Notes under the pieces: generated by a model
What the model saw: only the letters and a program-made list of their open reading frames with translations
Databases searched by the model: none
What the model was told of the DNA's origin: nothing
Position numbers and translations under genes: made by a program
Part shown: in pieces, positions 12,201-24,100 of the stretch
Numbering within the stretch: position 1 is the stretch's first letter
How the letters are laid out: every line of letters starts with the position of its first letter
Assembly: GCA_043228905.1 (NCBI GenBank)
Contig: JBHGNT010000007.1
Span: 4,402,001 to 4,466,000 of the forward strand
Direction: 5' to 3'
DNA: 64,000 nt
Origin: Azolla caroliniana
Taxonomy: Eukaryota; Polypodiophyta

Positions 12201-13597
12201 TCATGATAGAAGCAAAAAGATGGTGAGAAAATTGTCTTTCGTTACTCAATTACGTAATGTTTTGCTGAATTAGAGAATGAAAATATACATTTTAAAAGGA
12301 TGTTGGTGCCGTTTGTGCGTGTCGGTGAGGTGCTGACGGGTGGGAACCATTTCGAATTCTCTCCCGGTGGACTCTGGGAAGCTTTAAAGGGTCGTCACTC
12401 GCGTGATCTCATGTTCGGTGTATTGCATGCAGTAAGAGGACTCATACAAAGTTTATTATATATTTAATCATGACTTTATCTTGGGCCATATAGGTGCTTT
12501 TGATCTTCCTTCCTTTTTCTTAAGGAAAACAAATTACCAAAATATACTCCCAAACTTGTTTTGGATATTTACCAGAATGCCCTCTTAAGCTTTTGAAATG
12601 TTTTATTAATGAGAGGGAGGTATGGTGACTATCCAATGAGGTTAAGGAGAGATTTTGCTATTTTGTTTGACTGGAAGATCAGGGCCAAAACTTGTCGGGG
12701 GTATCTACTGGAATAGCAGATGTTTTGTACTAGATATAGGCTTCCGGCTAAATACCCAACAAGTTAACAAGTTACTTTTGGTGTTTTTTTGCTTCCAAAA
12801 AATAAACGATTAAAGAAGCTAATTTCATTATTAATTTTTCCGTAAATACCCTTGATTTTCTATTATTTCTCAAGATGCCCTTGGTCAACCCCAAAAAGAG
12901 AAAAGGGGGTGAAGTGACAATACATTTGCTCTAATAGGACATATAATTGAGAAAAAGGGGATAAATTGACCAACTAATTACTCTTTCGGGGTTGACCAAG
13001 GGCATTAGGGGATATGAAAAAAACTTGGGGGTGTTTTGGAGTTGTTTCATTGAAAAATGAATAGTGAGGTTTAGTTTCTATAAGTTAGCTTCTTTGATCT
13101 TGTTTTGAGCAAAAAAATGTCAAAATAAACCCTACCTTGTGGAACATCAACCAGAATACCCCGAAGTTTTTAAGTGTTTACTTGAATACCCAAAGTACCA
13201 AACTTACTACTATATATAGGTAGTCTAGTGTTTTTTGGAAACTTTGGGTACTTTGGTAAATGACAAACTAGGTGAGGATATTTTGCCAATAACGGACTAA
13301 TTAAGAATTTAATTAATTATAATTATTAGTAATAGAAAATATCTTATTATTCAGGTAATTGGTTGGTGTGTTTTTGCTCCCATTTGCATTTGTGTTCTCT
13401 ACGTGGCTTCTGTTCCGGCTTTTGGGTACTTAATATCGAGATTCGGGCCCTCTCACAAGATGCAAGAACACTATCCAATCTATGATGATCCTTTAATAGT
13501 TCGATTGAATGATGATGATAACTTCCTAGCTCGACAAAATGAAAATGATGACCATTCAATTGTTAAACAAAATGTTATTGTTGATTGTGTAGTTTGA
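9256..13597 (+). CDS. DUF2062 domain membrane protein
   Basis: Five exons, join(9256..9524, 10211..10281, 11486..11591, 12299..12431, 13355..13597), give a 273-residue protein. Residues 1-85 are a hydrophilic N-terminus. The DUF2062 domain follows: SRGLEPKLLSFSMALGITFG, then LMLANFVVAP, LVPFVRVGEVLTGG and a last hydrophobic segment VIGWCVFAPICICVLYV. Two or three membrane segments are likely. The C-terminal 45 residues are acidic and poorly conserved. Intron phases are 2, 1, 2, 0, and every junction restores the family pattern as I recall it from Arabidopsis homologues. Intron 1 needs a GC donor (CAG|GCGATA). The biochemical role of plant DUF2062 proteins is not known to me. Confidence 0.85.
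12784..13117. mobile_element. Fold-back or MITE-like element in intron 4 of the DUF2062 gene
   Basis: The ends are imperfect inverted repeats: ttttttgcttcc...aaagaagctaa on the left, and the complement of ttagcttctttgat...gagcaaaaaaa on the right. A second, inner inverted pair is nearly perfect: tgcccttggtcaacccc at about 12876 and ggggttgaccaagggca at about 12998. A long hairpin is therefore possible. No coding region and no clear target duplication were seen. Confidence 0.6.
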
Positions 13598-15392
13598 AGA
13601 AACAACCATTAATTTTTATCCCATATCCTACACATATTCAAGAACAAGTTTACCACATCATTTATCTCATGCGTAAACTTGGATTCATGTAATTTTAAAA
13701 CTAATGAATTCTATTTGCTTGTGTGTGTAAGAGAACAAATTTTTACTTCACCATTTCTCTATATATACACATGAAGGGCTATGATATAAAAGCAACAAAT
13801 TCAACATATCTATTCTTCACTACTTGAAAGGTTTATCTGCATGGATGTGTGTTGCTAGAGAGTAGAGTGGTACATGTATGTATGTTTGTGCATGGTGGAA
13901 TGAGTGCGTGGTTGATAGACTTCAGACATAATAATCAACTTAGTAAGTTTGTATATGGAAAGGAAGACATAATCTTCAAATCTTTACATCATTGAGAAAT
14001 GTTAGGCACATAATCTTTAGGCATTTGTATCGGAGCTTCAAGTACATATTTATGCTCATCAAAAGAGTGTCGATCAAAATTCAGATATGGAGTTTTCATT
14101 TTTGAGTAGTGGCGTGAATCCTTGAGCGTGTGCAACTTTGCAAGCAAGCCATCGGTAAAAGGGAAGCAATTGAAACTATTGACATGGAAAGATTTGAATG
14201 TATATGATTGATGATTGCTACAAAAACATATGAATGTTCAAATATTTCACAATGTACATTTGTGACCTTTAATCATTATATATGTATTCGTGCATAAGAG
14301 GACGAAGTAATCTTCACTTTAGACGTGAGTCAATCGAGCTACCCATAGTTTTGTCAGAAACTTAGCATAACATTTTCATGTTTCCATTATGTTGAAAAGA
14401 AAGAATTAGAACTACTACCGTAGAAAGTATATGTTTATTACCTTTGGTTAAATTTTGTTATTATATGACATTAATTTGAGCAAGAACCTACGCAAGAAGG
14501 TTTACAAGTAGTAGAAGGGATATTGGGTTTCCAATAAAATAAATTAGTGAATGGGAGGCACTCTTGTACAGTGGATCAACATGGAATCCATTTAGAAAAA
14601 GTATACATTGGCCTTAAAATTTTGAGTAATAATTTTACAACAAAGTTTTCAAGGACAGGGACCTTCATTGGAGGCAAAATGGAATGAGGTCGTTGAGCAC
14701 TTGGGGGAGAGGACATGGTTTCTCAATCCGACTAGCAAGCCTTGTATTGGTACATCTCATGTTAGGAGTTTATACATTTATGCTCATATAAGGTAAAGAG
14801 GTCATTGGATGCACTTATAAAAAGTGGCAGAGACATGGAAGAGGAGCCCACTAGCTATATTTTAAGCGTGACCATGAGATGCATTTTAGTTAGAAGGCAA
14901 CTAGGTGGAGAATTATAAGCATTACATCATAGTTGGCCAAAGGTAGGCAAAAGGGTTTTTTATGCGATGATGGTAACTTTAACACTAATATGATTGGAAT
15001 GTGTTCATACATTCAAGATCGTCGCTCATATATAGTTGTTTATCTTCCTCAATTGTATTTTTGGGTTAGAGAAATACCTGTGTGCTTATAGTTCATATAT
15101 GTGTGGTAAATTTTCGAAGCGAATTATTTAAAGGTATGTTATTGGTCTAGGATTTTCAAGAAAGTATGTATGAACAATCTTGCCCATAGTTAAATTGATA
15201 TGCATGGATTCTGATACATTATTTGTCTATTTGAACGAGCAGTGTTGATTCTTCTCATAGATTTTCATCCCTATGTATCATCACAAATCAATTATGTCCA
15301 TCCTTGGCATCGGTGCAAGGCTTTCTTGGAGAGCGAGTGTCGACCAAATATATCTTTCGGTTTCTATATGTTGTAGCCAAATAGGCACACCA

Positions 15393-15393
<1 letters not shown>
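13598..15393. other. Intergenic, nothing recognised
   Basis: AT-rich sequence between the DUF2062 gene and the OFP gene. Only short chance frames are present. The 3' UTR of the DUF2062 gene presumably occupies its first part. Confidence 0.5.

Positions 15394-15446
<53 letters not shown>
15394..15446. repeat. Compound microsatellite (TG)n(AG)n in the OFP upstream region
   Basis: About 11 TG units run directly into about 16 AG units, roughly 240-290 bp before the OFP start. GA/CT tracts in plant promoters can be bound by BBR/BPC GAGA-binding factors; binding here is only a possibility. Confidence 0.9.
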
Positions 15447-15449
<3 letters not shown>

Positions 15450-15600
15450 CCGCAATTTGTTCCTTTGAAATCTCCATCAACCTCTTATTCTTATTTATAT
15501 ATATATATACACACACACACATATACATAGAAATTGAGTACAAAGAAACCCTTTTCTTCTTCATTTCTTTTCAAGCTTATATTTAGAGAGGCTGCCCATA

Positions 15601-15608
15601 TATATAAA
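15601..15608 (+). promoter_or_regulatory. Probable TATA box of the OFP gene
   Basis: TATATAAA lies 73 bp before the OFP start codon, leaving room for transcription start some 30 bp further on and a leader of about 40-50 bases. Confidence 0.5.
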
Positions 15609-15680
15609 AGCTCATCTCTACTTTGCATCATTTTTTCATTACATATAAATATAGAATTTCTTTATTGATTCTGAGTTTCC

Positions 15681-16769
15681 ATGGCTGTCCTCCACTCTGA
15701 AAGGAATAGCAATAATAACAATAACAATATTGTCACTAAGAAAGCTTCTTCTTCTTCTTTCTCTAGATTAATGCTCTTCAATGGTTGCCGATGTGTAGAT
15801 GACCATGTCCATATCCATAAATCGCCCATCACCATGAAGGTTAGTAGTAATACCAAAAACCCATTTAAATCTAGTTCTCATCATCAACATAGTCATGCTA
15901 ATAGTCCATCTAGTCAAGATGGTCAAGATGGTCATCCCCTTAATCGTCCAAAGAAACACCTATTAGTCAATGGCTATACTCATATGATGTCTAAACCTTG
16001 TAAATCCCATCACCATAGACCTTTGAATAACTCTTGTAATCTAATGGCTAGCTCATCATGTGATTTCATCAAGGCCCCTTCGAGTCTTGTGGCTAGCACC
16101 GTCCGCATATTGAAGAAAGTCAACTCGTCTTCTTCATGTCAAGGTGCAAAATTCCATGACCGGACACGTCTCTCTAGTGTAATTCGATGTACAACTAAGT
16201 CAACTAGTCATCGAACTTCTAATGTTGGTTATTATCCTTGTGAAGAATTTGTCTCAAGTACATGTGTGGCTAACATTGTGTCTATTGCTTGTCGACAAAC
16301 TCATTGCGCTAAAGATAGCCAACAAGAATCATATGGAATTTCTTCTAATATAAGTACTTCGTCTCTAACTACTTCAACTCGAAATGATCAACAACGGCGA
16401 CATCGACCCCATGGATATGGTTTTGGCACTTTTGAAACCTCTCGGTTACCCCGGGATAAACAATCCCCAACTGTTAAGATAGATAAAATGCAAGGGAAAT
16501 ATTGTGATCTCAATATTGGTGATGATAGCACGCCTAATTTGACGACATCATGGCTTGTAGAGAGTGACCTTGTGGTGATTTACTCACGTGAACCATGTGT
16601 AGATTTCTATACATCCATGATAGAGATGATAATAGGGATTAACACCCTTGTAAATCTCCAAGACATGGTGGACATGTTTTGTTGGTTGCTTCTTCATAAC
16701 TCTCCTAACCATCATGATTATATTCAAGAAGCTTTCATGGACCTATTAACACAATTTTGGGATTGTTGA
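15681..16769 (+). CDS. OVATE family protein (OFP)
   Basis: A single uninterrupted frame encodes 362 residues, as is usual for OFP genes, which generally lack introns. The OVATE domain is at the C-terminus, residues about 295-360: SDLVVIYSREPCVDFYTSM, then IEMII, LQDMVDMFCWLLLHNSPNHH and YIQEAF. The spacing and the NSPxHHxxIxxAF pattern are typical. The N-terminal 290 residues are low complexity, with runs of Asn, Ser and His. OFPs are plant transcriptional repressors that interact with TALE homeodomain and TRM proteins and affect organ shape. The linker between the two regions is not recognisable. The domain carries some uncommon residues (Cys in WLLL/MFCW), so the copy is somewhat divergent. 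Confidence 0.9.
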   Translation: MAVLHSERNSNNNNNNIVTKKASSSSFSRLMLFNGCRCVDDHVHIHKSPITMKVSSNTKNPFKSSSHHQHSHANSPSSQDGQDGHPLNRPKKHLLVNGYTHMMSKPCKSHHHRPLNNSCNLMASSSCDFIKAPSSLVASTVRILKKVNSSSSCQGAKFHDRTRLSSVIRCTTKSTSHRTSNVGYYPCEEFVSSTCVANIVSIACRQTHCAKDSQQESYGISSNISTSSLTTSTRNDQQRRHRPHGYGFGTFETSRLPRDKQSPTVKIDKMQGKYCDLNIGDDSTPNLTTSWLVESDLVVIYSREPCVDFYTSMIEMIIGINTLVNLQDMVDMFCWLLLHNSPNHHDYIQEAFMDLLTQFWDC

Positions 16770-18198
16770 GGAATGGCTAGAAGTACTAAAGGTACGATAA
16801 TCTCTGTCATGAAATTCTTCATAAAAGTTTGGATTGTTTTGTATTGTGGAGCTTATCATGTTCTATCAATGCCTAAGTTAATGGTAATGTATTGCGACTT
16901 GGTAGACATAAACATTGTGTTTCTAGTATTTGGATGTGGTACAAATGTCTCCGATTCCATGCATAAAGTATAAGGGTGTGGGCCACATTGCTTATGGGCA
17001 TCTTTTTTCGTAAATTTATTCTATTTTTCTTCAAATGGAGATGCCATAAGTTCTATAATTATGTTCGCTTGTTCATTTCATGAGATTTCTCTCATCTTGG
17101 AGAAATCTTCTTCAATTGTAGGTAGAGATCAATGGATTTACATTATCCTTATTATGAGAATAGTCAATGCTTTGATTGAATATGTCAGAAAGTATATACC
17201 TCATAGGTGATGGATGACATTAAAGAATCATAATATTCTTTTCAATCATTTGTGACAATCTTCAAATATATATGATAGCTTCAATGGGAACACATTTCAC
17301 ACTCTTTTATCTTGAATTGTGCAAGACAAAAAAAGCTTGGAAAGTTACAAACTTTCATGATGTAGTGATCATATACCACATACAAAATAAGTATTTGTAT
17401 GCATGCTATTGAGAAATATTGCATCTTGCTTATTGGCACTCGTGGAATCGCCCTAGTATGGTGTGGTATCATTGTAGTACTTCTAATATAAATGTGTACA
17501 CAAATAACGATACAGACAGAGTGAGTGAGTATCCTCGAAAAGTCAAATATGTCATGTACCAAAAATGAAACATTTTGACATAGTAGTTTCTCTCAAATGT
17601 TCAAGAATTTTACTTATGAACATTGCAATGAAGAGTGCACATTGTATAAAAGAGTATGTAGAGAGCGGATTGTAATAACAATGTGTGAACAACAAACTCG
17701 AATGTGATGAAAGGTAGTGTTGTATCAAAGGCAATGTGTGCTTAAGTTGTATGAAAGCAATGGTATGGATGATATACAAAGGGATGGGGCCTAGCATGTA
17801 TCAGTGAATGCGGTTTTGTTGTTCCTCAAGGACGAAGTTGGTGAAACATAAGGAATATAATCCGTGAAACATGTGTGTCCACATCTTTCCATGTATGTGA
17901 TACATGGGTAATGGAAACAAACCATCATTGACGTAGGAATTTATTGATGCCCTGTGAAATAAATGCAATGTATCTCATTTTCCAACCCAAATATTCATAC
18001 ATGACATCCATCCAAAAACTAAAAGTTAAGTTTTATGTGCTTTTCAAGTAATTCTACTTACTTCCTAAGTTCCTATACAATTTGTGGAAGTCAATTTGAA
18101 GATTTACATTGACCCTTTCCATGGCCATGATCTCAATAGGACATTATCCAATGTTATGTGGTAAATTGTGAATGGAATTGTAGCTTGATTTGAGGAAA
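16770..18198. other. Intergenic, nothing recognised
   Basis: AT-rich DNA following the OFP gene. Short frames on both strands have no recognisable similarity or motif. Confidence 0.5.
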
Positions 18199-18335
18199 TT
18201 TCATGTGTGTGTGTGTGTGAGAGAGAGAGAGAATATATAAGAAGTATACAATAGAGAGGTGAAGAAGTTGGGTTTCGAACCCACAACGCAGTGCTTGTAG
18301 TGCTAACAACTACACTAGGGTAAGGTAATTACGAT

Positions 18336-18371
<36 letters not shown>
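18199..18371 (-). mobile_element. SINE-like fragment between microsatellites, reverse orientation
   Basis: Read on the minus strand, about 18345-18245, this gives taattaccttaccctagtg, then ttgttagcactacaagcact and the B-box-like gggttcgaaaccc, then cacctctctatt. That is the left half of the family seen at 4516-5315. It is bounded by a (TG)n(AG)n tract (18199-18232) and a (GA)n tract (18341-18370). The right half is absent. Confidence 0.55.
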
Positions 18372-18375
<4 letters not shown>

Positions 18376-18379
18376 GTTG

Positions 18380-18960
18380 ATAAAGAATGATCCTTGGTAC
18401 TCCCTCTTAGAGAACACCTTCGATTACTCCTCCTAAGTAATCGGGTCAAGGAATCATGGTGCGTAAGAGACTGGGTCACTGCGTACTAACGAGCACTACT
18501 CAAATCATTTATAGAGAATATGATAGACATGCTACGAAATCAGCTACAACCGATTCGTAATTATGTCTTACACCGACCGGACGTTAGGTAGAGAAAGATA
18601 TATCTAGATGAGACAGACATAGAATTTGCCCACAAAGTATATATGTATATTCGATTACTATAGCATACAATTATAGATACAAGTACCGAGTAGACTCAGT
18701 AAACACTCACTCACTTGTTCTAGTCTAGACTTAGGCTTAGTCTGCTCTAATTCCTCCCTGTTGTGTGTTCTTTACTCCTCAATATATATAGCTTCCCTTC
18801 TGCTCGGCGTTTCCCACCCACTTGTTCCTTGATATTCGGCTTCCTTATTCGGTTGTTAGTGCTCAACTACTTTTGCTAGGTTTCACGCTTGTCCCACTTG
18901 TCCTACTTGTCCCACCGGTAAATAATCCTTGATACAAGGTCTTAGGCTCAATCATCCTGC
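18380..18960 (-). mobile_element. Possible remnant LTR
   Basis: On the minus strand there is a TATA-like ctatatatattgagg near 18785, followed by a run with repeated motifs such as tagtctag. The composition differs from the surrounding sequence: more GC, with short direct repeats gtcccacttgtcc at about 18893-18915. No matching partner LTR, primer binding site or polyprotein was found, so this is a weak call. Confidence 0.25.
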
Positions 18961-20394
18961 TCCCTAGAGTCATCTAGAGAAACATGCAGTAGAGTCCCAT
19001 GATACTTAGATTTGCAAGCTTGTAGGGGGCATAACATGCATGATCAATGAATCTTCTTGCATGAGCACCAACACCACATTTCACATATAAGAGAATGTGA
19101 GCCTTCCAATATAGAGGCAATGGTTGAGAGATTGTAGACAAGGTGAAGGGCTCTAATGTTGTAGGCATAACCTTACATACCAATTATATAGCTAATTTTA
19201 ATGGCTAAGGGAAAGACAATCGGGAATTTGGTTAACCTTAGAACTAAGTCTAACCCATATGGACCTATGACTCATGTGACACATGGTGGTCTGGGAGCCT
19301 TAGGTGTTGAGCTATATAAAGGGAACAACTAGTGCCTAAGGTTATGCCTATAAAATCTAGAAGTGAGTGATTTCTATTGTTGGAAAATAAGATGTTTTGG
19401 TAGTTTAATACAATATATGTAACATAGTGTAAGAAGAAGCATGAGCCTCAAGATCTCTCCCATATTGCCCATTTATTTAGAAATTCTTGAGGGATCATGA
19501 AGCAAGCACAATGCACCATGTTACAAAAGTAGATCTTCACATTTTTCATCCATCTAAGGAGTCAACGCTTTGCGTTTTGTGTTAGCTTATATTTTTACTT
19601 GCTTTAATGTAGAGTTTGTTTTTTCGTTCTTCAGCCAAAAAACGATACAAAATGGTCTAGGCCGAATTTGTCACTTGCCCTAACAATGACACTTAAAAAC
19701 TCTTCAACTTCTGATGCTTGTAATTCTCTAAGTCTTCAATCCTTTTCATAAAATGACTTGCATTCCATGTGCGAAGGAACGTGGAGACAATGTTCTTCAG
19801 GGTCCTCTTGATAAAAAAACCTTATGTATGGTTACAATGTGCTTTTGTCCAAATAGTTCCATTGAAAATTATTTGATGAAGTATTCGTTCTTGCTTCTCT
19901 ATGTTCATCTTCTATCGTTTATGTGCTCCTCAATGTTATGGGGGCCAATATTGGAGCACCTTAAGTCAATTTTCCTTAGGTTGTCCCATCACTCTAGTCC
20001 TCCATATGCATGTAATTTTGACTTTCATTTCATATGCATGTTTCCTTCAATAAACTTCGTTTGTTTCCCAAAAGCTTCACTTTAACGTTAACTAATGCTT
20101 CAATTCTTTTTTTTAAAGCTGAATCAATCGAAATCCCAGAAGCCAATACCCTGATACTTCTTTGAATCTAAACAACGAACCAAAGTATTTATCGATGGGT
20201 AGGGTTAACTACATCCCAATTCGACTTGCGGAGATTGATGATGTGTTCGTGAATGCAATTGTTGCCTCTAGAGCACAGGGCCTGCCAATGAGCGGTTGCT
20301 CGTGAATATGTGCACCTCCCCCTCTTCAGTCTCGAGTCATTATATTCTCTTGTTGTCCGTCATCGATTTGTGTGGTGTCCATGGTCACATCGAC
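18961..20394. other. Intergenic, nothing clearly recognised
   Basis: No supported gene. One short inverted pair, ttgtaggcataacctta near 19158 and taaggttatgcctataa near 19338, brackets about 160 bp and could be the stem of a small decayed element. A TATA-like gagctatataaa occurs at about 19309. Confidence 0.4.
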
Positions 20395-20660
20395 AATGGT
20401 TTGGTTTCAGATTAACCGGTTCGGACCCGAACCGGTTCCTAAACTAGTCATGGCTAACCAGTTTGGCCAAACCGTTTAAGCCTAAACCGGTATAACCAAG
20501 TTGATTAAGTCTTGATCACTTTGGAAACCGATTTGGCCCAAATTCTTTCGGTTCGGCTTGAGCCATCGCAAATCAAGCTCAAGCCTAACCCGAACCGAAC
20601 CGTCAAACCGTTTAAAACAGTTGAACGGTTCGGTTCATGTTTGAGCCAAGCTGTTGCCGA
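20395..20660. repeat. Region rich in aaccggttcgg-type palindromic motifs
   Basis: Repeated motifs such as aaccggttcgg, cgaaccggttcc, gaaccgaaccgt and aaaccgttt occur in both orientations. The composition resembles the terminal parts of the hAT-like element at 7152-8952, but no matching inverted termini or target duplication were found here. Confidence 0.45.
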
Positions 20661-20967
20661 TTCCTAGGAAATACCGTCATTGGATTTTTACTTCAATTAA
20701 TTAGATTAGGTGAAGGTTGTGTGCCACCGCGCATGCCTGGCTACACATTTGTCCCACACTTCGGCTTCTCAAGTCACAAAAAGAAGAAGCTAGGACAATA
20801 ATTAATTATTCAACGAACTAAATTTGCTTAATTCTACACACAATTACTAATCACTTACATAAGTACATAATTGTGTGTACTAGAACATTAACTCATTAAT
20901 TACTAATTAATTGACTAATTACATAATTAATTTATTAACAGTGGAACGAACACCCACCCACACACAC

Positions 20968-21100
20968 AGTCGCGTACTCTGAGAAACCCTAATTCCGCAG
21001 ACACACTCACACTCACACAGTCGCGTACTCTCAGAAACCCTAATTCCGCAGACGCACCCGCACGCACAGTCGCCTACTCTCAGAAACCCTAATTCCGCAC
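20968..21100 (+). promoter_or_regulatory. Three tandem repeats carrying telo-boxes, upstream of NASP
   Basis: A unit of about 50 bp (cagtcgcgtactct..gaaaccctaattccgca) is present three times. Each copy holds the telo-box AAACCCTAA, at 20984-20992, 21035-21043 and 21084-21092. The last is 93 bp before the NASP start. In plants, telo-boxes near transcription starts are known in genes for translation and cell division, and are bound by Myb-type TRB proteins. An (AC)n run at about 21103-21122 follows. Confidence 0.7.
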
Positions 21101-21184
21101 ATACACACACACACACACACACATTCAGGTCTTCATTCTCCTCCTCCTCTCTGTGTGTTTCTGTGCTCATTTTCATTCATCGTC

Positions 21185-24100
21185 ATGCCTTCCGTCGACG
21201 ATCTGCCTCCTCCTTCTGCGGACCTATCCGTGGCTGATGAAGGCCACAGCTTAGCAGCTTCCTCGGCTCCTGATCCATCTCCATCGGAAGTTCCTGCTGA
21301 AGATAATGATGGAGATGAAGACGGAGATGAAAATGAAAATGAAAATGAAGATGAGGATGAGAATGAGAATGAGAATGATGGTTATGCTGACGCAGATGAA
21401 TTTGAAGACGAAGTCGAAGCTTCCATCGAAGCCGAGGAAGGATTTCCTGTGGAAGGAGGAACCTTGGAGGATGCGCAGAGGCTGTACGATGAGGGGCGTG
21501 ATGCTCTCCTTCATGACTTCGACAGAGCTGCAGACCTCTTTAGTCGTTGTCTGGAAATCAGGTCCGTGCTTTACCCTCTTCTTGGCTTTCATATTGTTCT
21601 GGAAGTTCTTGTTCTGTGCTCTTGTTCTCGCTTACGCAATTGTTTTCTGAAACTTCTTCCTCCTTTCCACATTAATTTTTGGAAGATTTTGTTCTTATTC
21701 CATCTTTTACCTTCATACTGTTCTGCTAAGCTTTAAGTCAGTGCTTTGTGTTTTTCTCTTTTTCTTTCGTGCCATTATAATTATTGGGAGGTTGTGTGCG
21801 TGAACGATAATGCAATATTCGTCAGGTTTAGTGTGTCAATGGAAACTTGTGTTGTTCTTGTTTGAGTTCTCTCTCTCTCTCTCTCTCTCTCTCCCATTTG
21901 AAAGTCGAGTCATAGACACAATTTTTAGGATTTCAAAGTCTAGTCTTTCTTGGAAAGGTTGATTATTACTTCTACTTTTCATGCTTCTGTAGCTGTTTGT
22001 TGGGAGCTTTAGGGTTTTGTGTGCTCAAAGTTAGGGTGGTTTTGTGTCTCAAAGCTGTATCTATGGCATTTCTTAGTATCTCTCTTTTTGCAATATATTT
22101 GGAATTTAAGGTTTTTGAAGCTTGTGGTAGATGCTATTTTTGGGTTCTCTCCAATTCGTATGTATGAAATTTAGGGTTTTCAAGTCCTTTATTGTTTAGT
22201 CTTTGAAGTTGCTTTGAAATTTTAGCTTTCTTTACGGATTCTGGTAGATGTGATTTAGGGTTTTTGTTGCTATTTATTGTTTGGAATTTCTTCTGCTTTG
22301 GGTTTTCAGGGCTCTCCACTATGGAGAACTTGCAATTGAATGTGCATCTACCTACTATAAGTATGGGTGTGCTCTTCTTTATAAAGCACAGAGCGAGTCA
22401 GATCCATTGGGTGAAGTAAATGAAGTCAGTGAACCTTCTACTGCATCTGGCAGACCTGGTGTGTTGGTTTTTTCCGTTCTTCTATGTTAACATGTGTTTG
22501 TTGAAACATAATGTGATGAGAACATCTGAATGTTGTGATAGTTGCACTTCTGTTGGAGGAAATAAAGCTTGACATATGCATATTTTTTCTTTTCTTCTAA
22601 TGCTTTTACTCGGGATTGAGTTATGTGATTCTAATTATCTTGATATTGCTCACTATTTCCCTCTGTTTATTATATTTAATACATGATTATGGAGAGCCAA
22701 TAAACATATAGGAATTGGAACTACAAATATACTTTCTGTTTTCCGTGTAGTGCTTATTCTAAAGTGTTGTGATTGTTTTTATTTATCTTAGTTTTATCCA
22801 TTAATCTTCCCAGTTGATATTAGTGCATGAATATGGAGAACTATGAAAGCTAATCAAACATACCTCATTCACTAGGCGAACCCACTAAAGATGAAGCCAC
22901 AGAGGAAGATCTGGAAGAAGAAGAAGAGTCAGACTTAGACATGGCATGGAAAATGCTCGATATTGCTAGGGTTATATATGAGAAACAACAATCCCATTCA
23001 ATCGAAGAAGTCGATGTCATCACTGCTTTGGCTGACGTTAGTCTCGAGAGAGGTATTGATTATATTTTAAAACCTAATTTCATACCATTTATTTTATCCA
23101 GCTATTTCTGATTATATTTTCATTACATAATTGTAAAGCTTTGGCACACTATTAAGTTTATTCTTTTTTATCACTAGATATAGGATGTAATCCAGCTCTT
23201 CTTAATGCATACTTAGTTTGACTATTTTCTTTTTGACCATCCCTACTGTAAAATATTCTTTTCCCTTTTGTCCTCCTCTTTTTGTGAGCTCTCCTTTTTT
23301 TTTCTTAGAAATACAAGTTCAAGGTTTTGGTTTATGGTTTAGTCTCATGAAGGTACAACTTTTGCTTGCCTTGCATACAGAGGATTTTGAGATGTGCTTT
23401 CAGGATTACATGAAGGCATTGGAAATCATGGAAGGGCTCGTTGAATCTGATCATAGAGGAATCGCTGAAATGTATCCTTATTGTTGAGTGGAATTCAGTC
23501 TTTTCACTCTAGTGAAATGAAACTCTGCTACATATTGAAAGCCTTACAAACAATTCTCTACTAAATTTCTGGCTTAGTTTGTTACTCTAGAAAGGTCATT
23601 CAATGCATTATGCATAGGTTTTGCCTTGACTTTCAGTTTGTAGATATTTTAAACTTAGCTTGGCTCATCAGCTTGGTTACAAACCAAGAGAGGCCCTTAG
23701 GTATTGCCAACAAGCAGTGAGAGTATGTGAAACTAGGCTGAAACGTTTAAGAAATCAAGCAGCAATTTCTAATGGGACTGTGGATATTAAAGGTAAGTCA
23801 ATAATTGAAGATGACAATGGTAAACAAAGTCAGAAATCTCTGGGAGAAGTGAAGGTTGAAACGGTACCAACAGAAACAGGATCTCAGACTAGTAAAGAGG
23901 AAGATGAGATCAAAGAGATTGAGCAGCTGCTTGAAGATTTAAGAGAGAAGGTATGTTTCAAATTTTGAAGAAACAAAACCTCTAGTCTAGTGTAATTTGG
24001 AGCTTTACATTATACCTTTGAAATGTTTTTGAAATTGTAAAGTCCTCGATGCCTGCAAATTTGGGGGTTATAAAAAGTACCTTTTGACAAATTGGGAATA

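Noticed and set aside
21251-21650. Met/Lys-rich and Ile/Phe-rich frames over the start of NASP
   Set aside because: They are other-frame and antisense readings of the acidic GAT/GAA repeat region in NASP exon 1.
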